A DNA stretch of 64,000 nt from Streptomyces sp. CB09001 (GTDB taxonomy: Bacteria; Actinomycetota; Actinomycetes; Streptomycetales; Streptomycetaceae). Positions 45,225 to 54,552 of the stretch are shown one piece after another. The stretch spans positions 4,455,001-4,519,000 of the forward strand of contig NZ_CP026730.1 of the NCBI RefSeq assembly GCF_003369795.1. Direction: 5' to 3'. The notes beneath the pieces were generated by a model that had not been told where the DNA came from, made no database searches, and was given only the letters and a program-made list of their open reading frames with translations. The translations under genes were made by a program, and so were the position numbers. Numbering within the stretch: the stretch's first letter is position 1; every line of letters begins with the position of its first letter.

Positions 45225-47717
45225 ATGAGCAGCCTCTTTGACGACAGCTTCCTGGCGAGCCTCCAGACCCCCCGGGGTCACGAGGAGGAACCCCCGCCGC
45301 CCGAGGACGATCACGGACCGGAGCCGGTCCCGCACGATCTGTTCGGCGGGAAGTTCGACGCGCCCCCGGACCGGGACACCCACTACCGGGACGGCGCCCC
45401 GCGCCCCGCCCTGGACGCCGCCGCGCTCCTGGAGGGGCTGAACGAGAACCAGCGCGCCGCCGTCGTCCACTCCGGCTCCCCGCTGCTCATCGTGGCCGGT
45501 GCCGGCTCCGGCAAGACCCGCGTGCTCACCCACCGCATCGCCCACCTGCTGGCCGAGCGGAGCGTCCACCCGGGCCAGATCCTCGCGATCACCTTCACCA
45601 ACAAGGCCGCGGGCGAGATGAAGGAGCGCGTCGAGCAGCTCGTCGGCCCGCGCGCCAACGCGATGTGGGTGATGACCTTCCACAGCGCGTGCGTCCGCAT
45701 CCTGCGCCGCGAGTCGAAGAAGCTCGGCTTCACCTCGTCGTTCTCGATCTACGACGCCGCCGACTCCAAGCGGCTCATGGCGCTGGTCTGCCGCGACCTG
45801 GACCTCGACCCCAAGAAGTTCCCGCCGAAGTCCTTCAGCGCCAAGATCTCGAACCTGAAGAACGAGCTGATCGACGAGGAGGACTTCGCCGGGCAGGCGG
45901 CCGACGGTTTCGAGAAGACCCTCGCCCAGGCCTACGCCATGTACCAGTCGCGGCTGCGCGAGGCGAACGCCCTCGACTTCGACGACCTGATCATGACGAC
46001 GGTCAACCTGCTGCGCGCCTTCCCGGACGTCGCCGAGCACTACCGCCGCCGCTTCCGGCACGTCCTGGTCGACGAGTACCAGGACACCAACCACGCGCAG
46101 TACGCGCTGGTGCGCGAGCTGGTCGGCGTGGCTTCGGAGCACCCCGTCGACGTGCCGCCGGAGGCCGAGGTGCCGCCCGCCGAGCTGTGCGTGGTGGGCG
46201 ACGCCGACCAGTCGATCTACGCCTTCCGCGGGGCCACCATCCGCAACATCCTCCAGTTCGAGGAGGACTACCCGGACGCGACGACGATCCTGCTGGAGCA
46301 GAACTACCGCTCCACCCAGACCATCCTCAGCGCCGCCAACGCGGTCATCGAGCGCAACGAGTCCCGCCGCCCCAAGAACCTGTGGACCAACCAGGGCAGC
46401 GGCGCGCAGATCACCGGGTACGTCGCCGACACCGAGCACGACGAGGCGCAGTTCGTCGCCGACGAGATAGACCGCCTCACCGACGCGGGCGAGGCCAGGG
46501 CCGGCGACGTCGCGGTCTTCTACCGGACCAACGCGCAGTCCCGTGTCTTCGAAGAAATCTTCATCCGCACCGGCCTGCCCTACAAGGTCGTCGGCGGCGT
46601 CCGCTTCTACGAGCGCAAGGAGGTCCGGGACGTCCTGGCCTACCTGCGGGTGCTGGCCAACCCGGAGGACTCGGTGCCGCTGCGCCGCATCCTCAACGTC
46701 CCCAAGCGCGGCATCGGCGACCGCGCCGAGGCGATGATCGACGCCCTCTCCCAGCGCGAGAAGATCAGCTTCCCGCAGGCGCTGAAGCGCGTCGACGAGG
46801 CGTACGGGATGGCCGCGCGCTCCGCGAACGCCGTCAAGCGGTTCAACACGCTCATGGAGGATCTCCGTACGGTCGTCGAGTCCGGCGCCGGACCCGCGAC
46901 CGTCCTCGAGGCCATCCTCGAACGCACCGGGTACCTCGCCGAGTTGCAGGCCTCCACCGACCCCCAGGACGAGACCCGCATCGAGAACCTCCAGGAACTG
47001 GCGGCCGTCGCCCTGGAGTTCGAGCAGGAGCGGGCCGAGGGGGAGGAGGCCGGGACGCTGGCCGACTTCCTGGAGAAGGTCGCGCTCGTCGCCGACTCCG
47101 ACCAGATCCCGGACGAGGAGGACGGCGGCGGCGTCGTCACCCTGATGACCCTGCACACCGCCAAGGGCCTGGAGTTCCCGGTCGTCTTCCTCACCGGCAT
47201 GGAGGACGGCGTCTTCCCGCACATGCGCGCCCTCGGCCAGGCCAAGGAGCTGGAGGAGGAGCGCCGCCTCGCCTACGTCGGCATCACGCGCGCCCGTGAA
47301 CGCCTCTACCTGACCCGGTCGACGCTGCGCAGCGCCTGGGGCCAGCCGTCGTACAACCCGCCCTCCCGGTTCCTGGAGGAGATCCCGGCCCCGCACCTGG
47401 AGTGGAAGCGGACCGGGGCGAACGGTCCCGCGCCCTCGGCGCCGGTCTCGGGCGTGGCGGCCTCGCTGTCGTCGTCCCGGTCGCGGTCCCGGTCCTCGGC
47501 ATCGGGTGCGTCCGGCTTCGCCACGGGCAGGTCGGCCGGCGCCGAGCAGCCCACGGTCTCGCTGGCGGTCGGCGACCGCGTCACGCACGACCAGTTCGGG
47601 CTCGGCACGGTGGTCGGCGTCAAGGGCATCGGGTCGAACGCCGAGGCGACGATCGACTTCGGTGACACCAAGCCGAAGCGGCTGCTGCTGCGGTACGCGC
47701 CGGTGGAGAAGCTCTAG
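45225..47717 (+). CDS. pcrA: ATP-dependent DNA helicase PcrA/UvrD
   Basis: An 830-residue superfamily 1A 3'-5' helicase for nucleotide excision repair, replication restart and displacement of RecA. The Walker A motif is GAGSGKTRVLTHRI (about 98) and Walker B is VDEYQDTNHAQYALV. The motifs ITFTNKAAGEMKERV, DADQSIYAFRGA, VTLMTLHTAKGLEFPVVF and YVGITRARERLYL are all present. About 70 acidic N-terminal residues precede the core. The C-terminal tail has a Tudor-like segment (VGDRVTHDQFGLGTVVGVKG) that binds RNA polymerase in PcrA proteins. The ATG at 45225 follows GGAGAGCG. A perfect damage-type promoter lies immediately upstream. Confidence 0.96.
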   Translation: MSSLFDDSFLASLQTPRGHEEEPPPPEDDHGPEPVPHDLFGGKFDAPPDRDTHYRDGAPRPALDAAALLEGLNENQRAAVVHSGSPLLIVAGAGSGKTRVLTHRIAHLLAERSVHPGQILAITFTNKAAGEMKERVEQLVGPRANAMWVMTFHSACVRILRRESKKLGFTSSFSIYDAADSKRLMALVCRDLDLDPKKFPPKSFSAKISNLKNELIDEEDFAGQAADGFEKTLAQAYAMYQSRLREANALDFDDLIMTTVNLLRAFPDVAEHYRRRFRHVLVDEYQDTNHAQYALVRELVGVASEHPVDVPPEAEVPPAELCVVGDADQSIYAFRGATIRNILQFEEDYPDATTILLEQNYRSTQTILSAANAVIERNESRRPKNLWTNQGSGAQITGYVADTEHDEAQFVADEIDRLTDAGEARAGDVAVFYRTNAQSRVFEEIFIRTGLPYKVVGGVRFYERKEVRDVLAYLRVLANPEDSVPLRRILNVPKRGIGDRAEAMIDALSQREKISFPQALKRVDEAYGMAARSANAVKRFNTLMEDLRTVVESGAGPATVLEAILERTGYLAELQASTDPQDETRIENLQELAAVALEFEQERAEGEEAGTLADFLEKVALVADSDQIPDEEDGGGVVTLMTLHTAKGLEFPVVFLTGMEDGVFPHMRALGQAKELEEERRLAYVGITRARERLYLTRSTLRSAWGQPSYNPPSRFLEEIPAPHLEWKRTGANGPAPSAPVSGVAASLSSSRSRSRSSASGASGFATGRSAGAEQPTVSLAVGDRVTHDQFGLGTVVGVKGIGSNAEATIDFGDTKPKRLLLRYAPVEKL

Positions 47718-47741
47718 CGGCGGCACGGTGCGGACGGCGGC

Positions 47742-47765
47742 GGGCCTGGGCGTAGACCCGGGCCC
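47742..47765. terminator. hairpin between convergent pcrA and M23 peptidase genes
   Basis: GGGCCTGGG (47742-47750) pairs with CCCGGGCCC (47757-47765) through one G-T pair around a 6-nt loop. Confidence 0.45.
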
Positions 47766-47816
47766 GGGCCCGGCTCGGGCTGCTGCGACCATACGGCGAA
47801 AGGTGGGGTTACGGCG

Positions 47817-49457
47817 TCACGTCGGGCTGATGCCATGGCTGCGCAGCCACGGAAGCGGGTCGATCGACGAACCGCCCGCGGGGCGCACCTCGAAGTGCAG
47901 GTGCGGACCGGTGGAGTTGCCCGAGTTGCCGGAGAACGCGATCGCGTCGCCCGCCTTCACCGTCGTACCGGAGGGGACCTGGTAGCTGGAGAGGTGGCAG
48001 TACCACGTCTCCGTGCCGTCCTTCGCGGTCACGATCATCATGTTGCCGTAGGCGCTGTTGTACTGCGTCCGCACGGTGCCGTCGGTCGCCGCCATCACCT
48101 TCGTCCCGTACGACACGGGGAAGTCGATGCCGGTGTGGACGGACATCCAGTTGATGCCGGCCTGCCCGTAGTACGCGCTGAGGCCGTGCTGCTCCACCGG
48201 GAGCGCGAACTTGGGGCGCAGCCGTTCCTTGCGGGCCGCTTCCTGGGCCGCCCGCTTCTTCTCGGCGTCCTGCTGGGCCTTGAGGTCGATGCGCTCCTGC
48301 GTCCGGCTGGCCCGGTCGGCGAAGTCGTCGGCCCCGGCGGCCAGGCTGGTGAGCTGGGTGTCCAGCTTGTTGTTGGCGGCGGACGGTTTCACCGGTGCGG
48401 CCGCGGCGTTGCCCGGGTCCGGCGCGGCCGCCGCGCTCTCCGTGCCCTCGTCGCCGGTCAGGCTGCCGACCGAGGCGGCCGCGATACCGGCGACGCTCAT
48501 CACGCAGGCCGACGGCACGGCGATGGTCAGCAGTGCGGAGCGCTTGGCGGGCTGGCGGCGACGGGAACGCGCCCCGGCGCGGGAGGCGGTGCGCGAGCCG
48601 GCGCGGGCGGCCGGGATCCGCGCGGCCGGCGTGACCTCTTCCTGGTCGTCCAGCAGGTCCTGGTCGTCCAGCAGGGCGGTCACGGCGGGGAGTTCACCCG
48701 TGGCGGCCAACTCGCCGTCGTACGGGGAGGGTTCGGTGCCGTGGTCGAGGGGCGCGGCGTCGTCCGGTGCGGGGTGCTCGGCCGGGCGAGCCGGGTCCTC
48801 GACGGCGTCGGGGGCCGCCGGGCCCGCGTTCCACTGCGTGGCGTCGTAGGCGCCGGTGTCCACGGGGCCGCCCGCGAACGCGCCGGTGTGGAAGGTGCCG
48901 GTCGCGAAGGTGCTCGTCTCGTGGGCGCCGGTGTCGAAGGTCTGCGTGCCCCAGTCCCACTGCTGGGTCGCGTCGGCCGGAGCGGCGGACTGGTCCGGGT
49001 GGCTCCAGGCGCCGGTGTCCCACTGCCCGGTGGCCTCCGCGCCCGTGCCGTGCGGCGGTACGGCCTCGTGCTGCTGGTAACCGGCCGTCCACGTCGTCGT
49101 GTCGTAGGCGCCGGTGTCGTAGGTGCCGGTGTCGTAGGCGGCGTGGTGCTGGGCCGCGTACGCGTCGTAGTGCGGGGACTGCTCGCCGCCGGCGGACCAC
49201 TGGGTGGCGTCGTACGAACCCGTCGTCTCGGGGGTCCCGCCGTAGTGGCCCGGCATGCTGCCGAAGAGGGGGTCCGCGTCGAAGGCCGAGCTGTCGGCGC
49301 CGCCGGTGGAGAAACCGGTGGAGGCGTAGCCGCCGCCGTACGTGGTGAGGTCGCCGTACTGGGCTTCCCCCGTGCCGTACGACGCGTAGTGCGCCGAAGC
49401 GGCGTCGGAAGCCGAAGCCGGGGCGGTCCTTGTCCCCGACGGGTGACGGTCGTTCAC
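47817..49457 (-). CDS. membrane-anchored M23 metallopeptidase with repeat-rich cytoplasmic region
   Basis: A 546-residue protein. The N-terminal 280 residues are low-complexity with recurring DTGxYD/F words (TYDTGAYDTTTW, DTGAHETSTFATG) and no signal peptide, so they should be cytoplasmic. A basic patch (RSRRRQPAKR) precedes one membrane helix at about 320 (ALLTIAVPSACVMSVAGIAA). Outside, a short coiled coil leads to an M23 LytM domain with the zinc-site HTGIDFPV and HLHFEV motifs, which cuts peptidoglycan cross-links. GTG at 49457 with GAGAAG upstream is preferred over the open frame reaching 49535. It is convergent with pcrA. Confidence 0.88.
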   Translation of the reverse strand: MNDRHPSGTRTAPASASDAASAHYASYGTGEAQYGDLTTYGGGYASTGFSTGGADSSAFDADPLFGSMPGHYGGTPETTGSYDATQWSAGGEQSPHYDAYAAQHHAAYDTGTYDTGAYDTTTWTAGYQQHEAVPPHGTGAEATGQWDTGAWSHPDQSAAPADATQQWDWGTQTFDTGAHETSTFATGTFHTGAFAGGPVDTGAYDATQWNAGPAAPDAVEDPARPAEHPAPDDAAPLDHGTEPSPYDGELAATGELPAVTALLDDQDLLDDQEEVTPAARIPAARAGSRTASRAGARSRRRQPAKRSALLTIAVPSACVMSVAGIAAASVGSLTGDEGTESAAAAPDPGNAAAAPVKPSAANNKLDTQLTSLAAGADDFADRASRTQERIDLKAQQDAEKKRAAQEAARKERLRPKFALPVEQHGLSAYYGQAGINWMSVHTGIDFPVSYGTKVMAATDGTVRTQYNSAYGNMMIVTAKDGTETWYCHLSSYQVPSGTTVKAGDAIAFSGNSGNSTGPHLHFEVRPAGGSSIDPLPWLRSHGISPT

Positions 49458-49653
49458 CAACTTCTCTTTCGCCTCGACAACAGGGGCTGCCAGAGCAGTG
49501 CGGCGACTGTACCCGGCGGTATACGGGCACGACAATCTTCGTCAGGTTTCGCGAGCGAAGGAAACGGGCAATCGGCCGTGTTTTGGGGGACGGCGGGCAC
49601 GAGTTTGGCTTTGTGTTCGAGAATTGTTCGAGTCCGAACGGGTTGCTTCGGTC

Positions 49654-50649
49654 TCAGGCCACGGTCAGCCCGCCGGAGTGTTTGCCCGCTTCCGTATCCG
49701 TTTGCCCGGCTGTCTCCGGTCCTGTGGTGTCGAGCGCCTGCCGTATCCCCGTGGCCACGGCGGGGTGCACGGGCAGGGCGAGGTGGCCGATGCCGCTCAC
49801 CCGTACGTTCTCCACGCTCAGGTCGGGGTGGTCGAGGCAGGCCGTCTCCAGCGGGTCCATCACGCGGTCCAGATCGCTCCAGAAGCTGACGAAACGGGTG
49901 CGGCAGCCGGGTGCCGGGCGGGCCAGCTCCTCGATCACGGCCGACCCGGGGCGCATCTGGCGCACGATCGGGTGCGCGTTCGCCAGCGGGACCACCTTGG
50001 TCCCGGTGTGCGGGGTACCGAGCGTCACCAGCGTGCGCACGCGGAGGTCTCCGCCGAGGCGCTGTACGTAGTAGCGGGCGATCAGCCCGCCGAGGCTGTG
50101 CCCGACGACGTCGACCTGCTCGCTGCCCGTCCGTTCGCAGATCTCCTCGACGTGCCGTCCGAGAAGCTCGGCCGCGGTACGGATGTCGCAGGTCAGGGGG
50201 GAGTAGTTCAGTGATTCGATCTCGTGCCTGCCGTGCTGGGCCAGGCTGCGGCGCAGCAGCAGGAAGACCGAGCGGTTGTCGATGAAGCCGTGCAGCAGCA
50301 CGACCGGGTGGCTGGCCGGCGCCGGGAGCCTCGGGGGCGGAGGGGACGGCTGCGGCTCCTGGGCGCCCGCCGGTCGCAGGGCCTGGACCGGGTGGCGCTC
50401 CTGGATGATCCCAGAGGGGTAGAGGAGGAGGTGCCCGGCGAGGATCGCGGCCTCCAGGGCACTGGCCTTGAGCAGGGTCAGGGAGAGTCCGGTCAGCCGG
50501 CCCGGAAGGCTTGCCAGCTCCGGCAGTCCCGGGACCGCGGGGAGCCCTGGAAGGCTGGGGAGCCCTTGCAGGCCGGGAAGTCCCGGGAGCCCGGGCAGGA
50601 GACGCTGGAAGAGCGGGAGAAGGGGCAGTGCTGCCGTGGTGACCTTCAT
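49654..50649 (-). CDS. alpha/beta-hydrolase (lipase/triacylglycerol esterase type)
   Basis: A 331-residue lipase-like hydrolase. The oxyanion region PVVLLHGFIDNRSVFLLL and the nucleophile elbow VVGHSLGGLIARYYV are clear. A C-terminal HLALPVHP region near the end supplies the likely His. The N-terminus is unusual: after MKVTTAALPLLPLFQRLLPG come repeats of GLPxL (about residues 20-50), then a hydrophobic helix (ALEAAILAGHLLLYPSG). This suggests membrane attachment. ATG at 50649 has AGGAGG upstream. A 15-bp palindrome lies 70 bp upstream. The substrate is unknown. Confidence 0.87.
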   Translation of the reverse strand: MKVTTAALPLLPLFQRLLPGLPGLPGLQGLPSLPGLPAVPGLPELASLPGRLTGLSLTLLKASALEAAILAGHLLLYPSGIIQERHPVQALRPAGAQEPQPSPPPPRLPAPASHPVVLLHGFIDNRSVFLLLRRSLAQHGRHEIESLNYSPLTCDIRTAAELLGRHVEEICERTGSEQVDVVGHSLGGLIARYYVQRLGGDLRVRTLVTLGTPHTGTKVVPLANAHPIVRQMRPGSAVIEELARPAPGCRTRFVSFWSDLDRVMDPLETACLDHPDLSVENVRVSGIGHLALPVHPAVATGIRQALDTTGPETAGQTDTEAGKHSGGLTVA

Positions 50650-51045
50650 GGGCCGACCTCCTGTCGGCACGCGCAGGGACGCCTCTGTCCCCTCGTGTGC
50701 CCTCGTGGAGCGCCGTGACACCAGTGACTGGTGCTGTTTGCGAGGTTTATGCCTACCCGTGTTTTGGCATGCCGTATCAGAGACCGGTGGGTCTTGTGAG
50801 GTCTGTGCGGCTCACGGCTCCCCGTGCGCGTGTGGCCGCCGCGCCCTGGAGCGGTGCGCGGCGAACGTGTCCCACGGTGTGATTTCCCCCTCTGTATCCA
50901 CCGTGAAACTGCCGGTTGCGGGATGCTGGCGATAACGTTCGTTCACTTCCCCCGGACGCTGTGGTGCGGGGATCGGCGCCGCGAGGACGTGAAGTGTGCG
51001 GTACTTGTCGGTACGGATGGATGTAGTCGCTTCATGGAGGCAGTG
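50650..51045. other. divergent intergenic region, lipase / icmB
   Basis: It carries a perfect 15-bp palindrome CACCAGT-G-ACTGGTG (50719-50733) near the lipase gene. There is also a 7-bp inverted repeat CACGGTG / CACCGTG (50873-50879, 50899-50905) and a small palindrome AACG-TT-CGTT near 50935 on the icmB side. These are candidate operators; no gene of convincing composition is present. Confidence 0.45.
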
Positions 51046-51462
<417 letters not shown>

Positions 51463-51491
51463 GCCCGGGCGGTGGCGCGCGGGGTGGTGGC

Positions 51492-53294
51492 TCACGGCCC
51501 CGCCCCGAGTTCCCCGGCCATCGCCGCCCGCAGCCGCAACGTGGTGACGAGCCGCTGGAACGCCTCCGCCCAGTACCCGCCGGCCCCCGGCGACGCGTCC
51601 TCCGGCTCGTCGGGTATCGCCAGCAGGCCGTCGAGCCGGCCCGCCTCCGAAGGGTCGAGGCAGCGTTCGGCCAGGCCCATGACGCCGCTGAAGCTCCACG
51701 GGTAGCTCCCGGCGTCCCGCGCGATGTTGAGCGCGTCGACCACGGCCCGGCCGAGCGGCGTGGCCCATGGCACCCCGCACATGCCGAGCAGCTGGAACGC
51801 CTCGGACAGCCCGTGCGTCGCGATGAACCCGGCGACCCACTCGGCGCGTTCACCGGCGCTCAGCGTGCCGAGCAGTTTGGCCCGCTCGGCCAGGGAGACC
51901 GCGCCCGGACCACCCGCCTCCGGTGCGGTGGGCGCGCCGAGCAGCGCCCTCGCCCACCCGCCGTCGCGCTGCCGTACGGCGGCGCGGCACCAGGCCGCGT
52001 GCAGCTCGCTCCGCCAGCCGTCGGACACCGGCAGGGCGACGATCTCCTCGGCCGTGCGTCCCGCCAGCCGGGCCGGCCAGGTGGCCAGCGGGGCCGCCTC
52101 CACCAACTGGCCGAACCACCACGATCGTTCCCCCCGTCCGGCCGGCGGCTTGGCCACCACGCCGTCCCGCTCCATGCCCGCGTCGCACTCGTGCGGCGCC
52201 TCGACGACGATCGCCGGCGGGGTGAGGGTGCGGTCGAGGGACACGCACGTCGCGGCCCGCGCAGCCATCCGCGCGGCCAGCGCCGAACGCGGCAGCGCCG
52301 ACAGCAACTCCGCCGCCGTGGCCCGTACGTTGCGGCTGCGGTCGGCCAGCGCCTGCTCCAGGAACGGCTCGTCCGCCGCCTCCAGTCCCGTCCGCAGCGA
52401 ATCGAGGAACATCAGCCGGTCCTCGGCCCGCTCGGCCGCCCAGGTCGACGCCAGCAGCTCGCGGGCGCCGGCCGGGTCGCGGGCGCGCAGGGACGCCAGG
52501 AGGGTGACCCGTTCGGCGAACAGGCCCTCGCCCCAGAGCCTCCGCACCCGCTCCGTGGCAGCGGAACCCGGGAGCGCGGCCCCGCCGCCGGGCGTCGCGC
52601 GCAGGGCGAACCGCCAGTCCGGATTCAGCCGGGCCAGCCACAGGGCTCGGGGCCCCGCGAACGTCAGCGCCGCCGGCCGCAGGTCCGTACGGCCCCGGGC
52701 CGCGTCCAGCAGCGCCGGAAGCGCCTGGGGCGGCGCCGCGAAACCGCGGGCGTTCGCCGTCGCCAGCCACTGGGGCAGCAGCTCCATCAGAGCGGGCGCG
52801 CTGCCTCTGCGGCCACCGCCCGCCGGGCCGGGACGGTCGGCGAGCAGCGTCGTGAGCCGACGGGCGGCGGCGGCCGGCAGCGGCGGGCGGGGGTCCTCGG
52901 GTGCGGGCTCGGGGCGCCGGGCCGCGCGGGCCGGTCGCAGCCCGGCGCGGCGGCGGACCGTCTCCGCGGCCGCCGCGTCCAGCAACGCGGCCGCGGCCCG
53001 CGGCCCGCGCTCGCCACCCGGCGGCGTACGCCGGTCCGTACCCAGCAGCGCCGAGGTGACCAGCGCCTCCCACGCCCCGGGGCCGTCCCCGGCTCCGGAG
53101 TCGGGATCGTTGGCGGCGGTTGCCGGGGAGGCGGCGTCGGGTTCGGCGTCGGCCCGGGGACCGGTGTCCCTCCCGGGTGTCGTGGGGTGCGTCGGCGCGG
53201 TGGCCGGTGGGGAGTGCCCGGGCTCGGCCGTCGGGCCCGGAAGGGTGGCCGGCGCCGGTGCGGACGTGTCCGTGGGGACGGGTGTCCTGGTCAT
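51492..53294 (-). CDS. DUF5691 family protein (helical repeat)
   Basis: A 600-residue protein of the DUF5691 type. About 95 Pro/Ala/Thr-rich residues precede the motif WEALVTSALLGTDRRTPPGG. The rest is helical with HEAT-like units (LMFLDSLRTGLEAADEPFLE, RNVRATAAELLSALPRSALA). Such proteins have no known enzymatic activity and probably act as adaptors. ATG at 53294 has GGAGGCG upstream. It is 35 bp downstream of the SWIM-family gene and in the same transcript. With the divergent MoxR, DUF5682 and VWA genes it forms a conserved actinobacterial module. Confidence 0.85.
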   Translation of the reverse strand: MTRTPVPTDTSAPAPATLPGPTAEPGHSPPATAPTHPTTPGRDTGPRADAEPDAASPATAANDPDSGAGDGPGAWEALVTSALLGTDRRTPPGGERGPRAAAALLDAAAAETVRRRAGLRPARAARRPEPAPEDPRPPLPAAAARRLTTLLADRPGPAGGGRRGSAPALMELLPQWLATANARGFAAPPQALPALLDAARGRTDLRPAALTFAGPRALWLARLNPDWRFALRATPGGGAALPGSAATERVRRLWGEGLFAERVTLLASLRARDPAGARELLASTWAAERAEDRLMFLDSLRTGLEAADEPFLEQALADRSRNVRATAAELLSALPRSALAARMAARAATCVSLDRTLTPPAIVVEAPHECDAGMERDGVVAKPPAGRGERSWWFGQLVEAAPLATWPARLAGRTAEEIVALPVSDGWRSELHAAWCRAAVRQRDGGWARALLGAPTAPEAGGPGAVSLAERAKLLGTLSAGERAEWVAGFIATHGLSEAFQLLGMCGVPWATPLGRAVVDALNIARDAGSYPWSFSGVMGLAERCLDPSEAGRLDGLLAIPDEPEDASPGAGGYWAEAFQRLVTTLRLRAAMAGELGAGP

Positions 53295-53329
53295 GTCGTA
53301 CGCCTCCGATTCGAAAGGCCCCGGACGGG

Positions 53330-54370
53330 TCAGCACAGTGGCACCGCCGGGCCCGGTCCGGCCGGCCAGGCCGTGAGCGGCGTGAAGCCCCGGTGGCCGC
53401 ACTCGCCGAAGACCGTGACGGGCGCACCGCCCGCCAGCGCGACCAGCCGCCACAAACCCGGTTGGCTCCCGCCGGCCCCGGCGAGCGGCAGCGCCCTGTC
53501 CCCGTCGGCGTCCGCCAGTTGCCAACCCTCGCCGTCCGGTACCGGAACCACCCGTTCCAGGGTCACCGGCACCGAGTCCAGCCACGGGTCGTCGCGGAGG
53601 GCCTCGCCGTACCGGGCGGCCGCCTGCGACGTCGTCACCCCCCTCGGGCGGGTCCGCGCGGGCTCGGGCGGTGCGAACCGGCGGCCGAGGGCCGCTCGTT
53701 GCCGCCCCGCACCCGGATACCCGGAGGTCTCGGCATCCAGCGCCGTCCCCACCGGCAGCGTCAGCTCGGGGGCCCGGCCCGCGGCGCCGTAGGAGAGGAG
53801 CAGCACCGTGCGGTCCGACTCCGCGCCGTACAACCAGACACGACGGGTCGTCAGCCGGGCGTCCGTGGTGTCGTACTGGGCGAGGACCAGCCAGTGGTCC
53901 CGCGTCGGAGGGCCATCCGCGGACGTGGGCAGACCCACGCGTGAACGGACCGTCGCCGCCAGGTCGTCCGGCAGTCGCTCGCGGCCCAGCCACCCCCGGT
54001 CGAGCAGGTGGAGCAGAGCGCACTCCTCGAGCAGCCGCACCGGCCAGCCCGGACCCGACGACGGTATGGCGCCCAGCTCCCGCACGCGCGAGGCCAGCCC
54101 CGGTGCCTGGGCGTCGACCATGCGGGCCGCCGTCTCCTCCCACAGCCCGTACCCCGCCCGTTCGGCGCCGGCCAGGCCGGTGCGCAGGAGATCCGCGAGC
54201 CGCTGCTCCAGCTCCGTCGCGCCCGCGGTGACCCGCTCGGCCCGCCGCTCCGCCCGGCGTCGCGCCGCCTCGGGGTCGGCCGTGGCCGCGGGCGCGGACG
54301 GGCCCGCGATCCCCTCCTCCGCGGGCCCGCCCTCGCCCTCCCCGCCCGGCCCTCGCACTGCTGTCCCCAC
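53330..54370 (-). CDS. SWIM-family protein lacking the SWIM zinc finger (N-terminally shortened)
   Basis: A 346-residue protein matching, from memory, the C-terminal part of SWIM zinc finger proteins found at this locus (DPEAARRRAERRAERVTAGA, then LADLLRTGLAG, YGLWEETAARMVDAQAPGLA, RVRELGAIPSSGPGWP). Those proteins usually begin with a SWIM domain (CxCPSxxxPCKH) of about 130 residues. Here only a short Gly-rich segment remains, no such Cys/His motif occurs, and the divergent promoter is directly upstream. GTG at 54370 follows GAGGAGG and is the best start; ATG at 54421 is possible. Either the finger was deleted in this lineage or this is a shorter subtype. Confidence 0.7.
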   Translation of the reverse strand: MGTAVRGPGGEGEGGPAEEGIAGPSAPAATADPEAARRRAERRAERVTAGATELEQRLADLLRTGLAGAERAGYGLWEETAARMVDAQAPGLASRVRELGAIPSSGPGWPVRLLEECALLHLLDRGWLGRERLPDDLAATVRSRVGLPTSADGPPTRDHWLVLAQYDTTDARLTTRRVWLYGAESDRTVLLLSYGAAGRAPELTLPVGTALDAETSGYPGAGRQRAALGRRFAPPEPARTRPRGVTTSQAAARYGEALRDDPWLDSVPVTLERVVPVPDGEGWQLADADGDRALPLAGAGGSQPGLWRLVALAGGAPVTVFGECGHRGFTPLTAWPAGPGPAVPLC

Positions 54371-54428
54371 GCCGCCCCCTCCTCGCAACTCCCCACCCCG
54401 GCGCACCCCGTGCCGAGCCATGCCATCG

Positions 54429-54510
54429 AAGGTAGATCCCCCCACTGACAATGACCTGCCCGAGGTTATTTCCGCAGGTCAGAGCGATTGTCAGTGGCGT
54501 GGTGCACCGT
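54429..54510. promoter_or_regulatory. divergent DNA-damage type promoters of the MoxR/VWA module
   Basis: Minus strand: TTGTCAGTG (54443-54451), 8 bp, TACCTT (54429-54434), an exact match to TTGTCRGTG-N8-TANNNT. Plus strand: TTGTCAGTG (54488-54496), 8 bp, CACCGT (54505-54510), one mismatch in the -10. The two boxes form an inverted repeat, CCACTGACAAT (54442-54452) / ATTGTCAGTGG (54487-54497), with inner arms GACCTG (54453-54458) / CAGGTC (54475-54480). Confidence 0.8.
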
Positions 54511-54552
54511 GGATGGCAGATCGGACCGGCCTAGCTGGAGGGGGAATCGGCC

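Noticed and set aside
45096..47792. Very long minus-strand ORF (about 898 codons) opposite pcrA
   Set aside because: It is an antisense shadow caused by high GC. PcrA has every helicase motif, and the antisense product is low-complexity with no domain.
51001..51035. PafBC-like box TTGTCGGTA-N8-TGTAGT upstream of icmB
   Set aside because: One mismatch in the box and one in the -10, and no functional reason for damage control.
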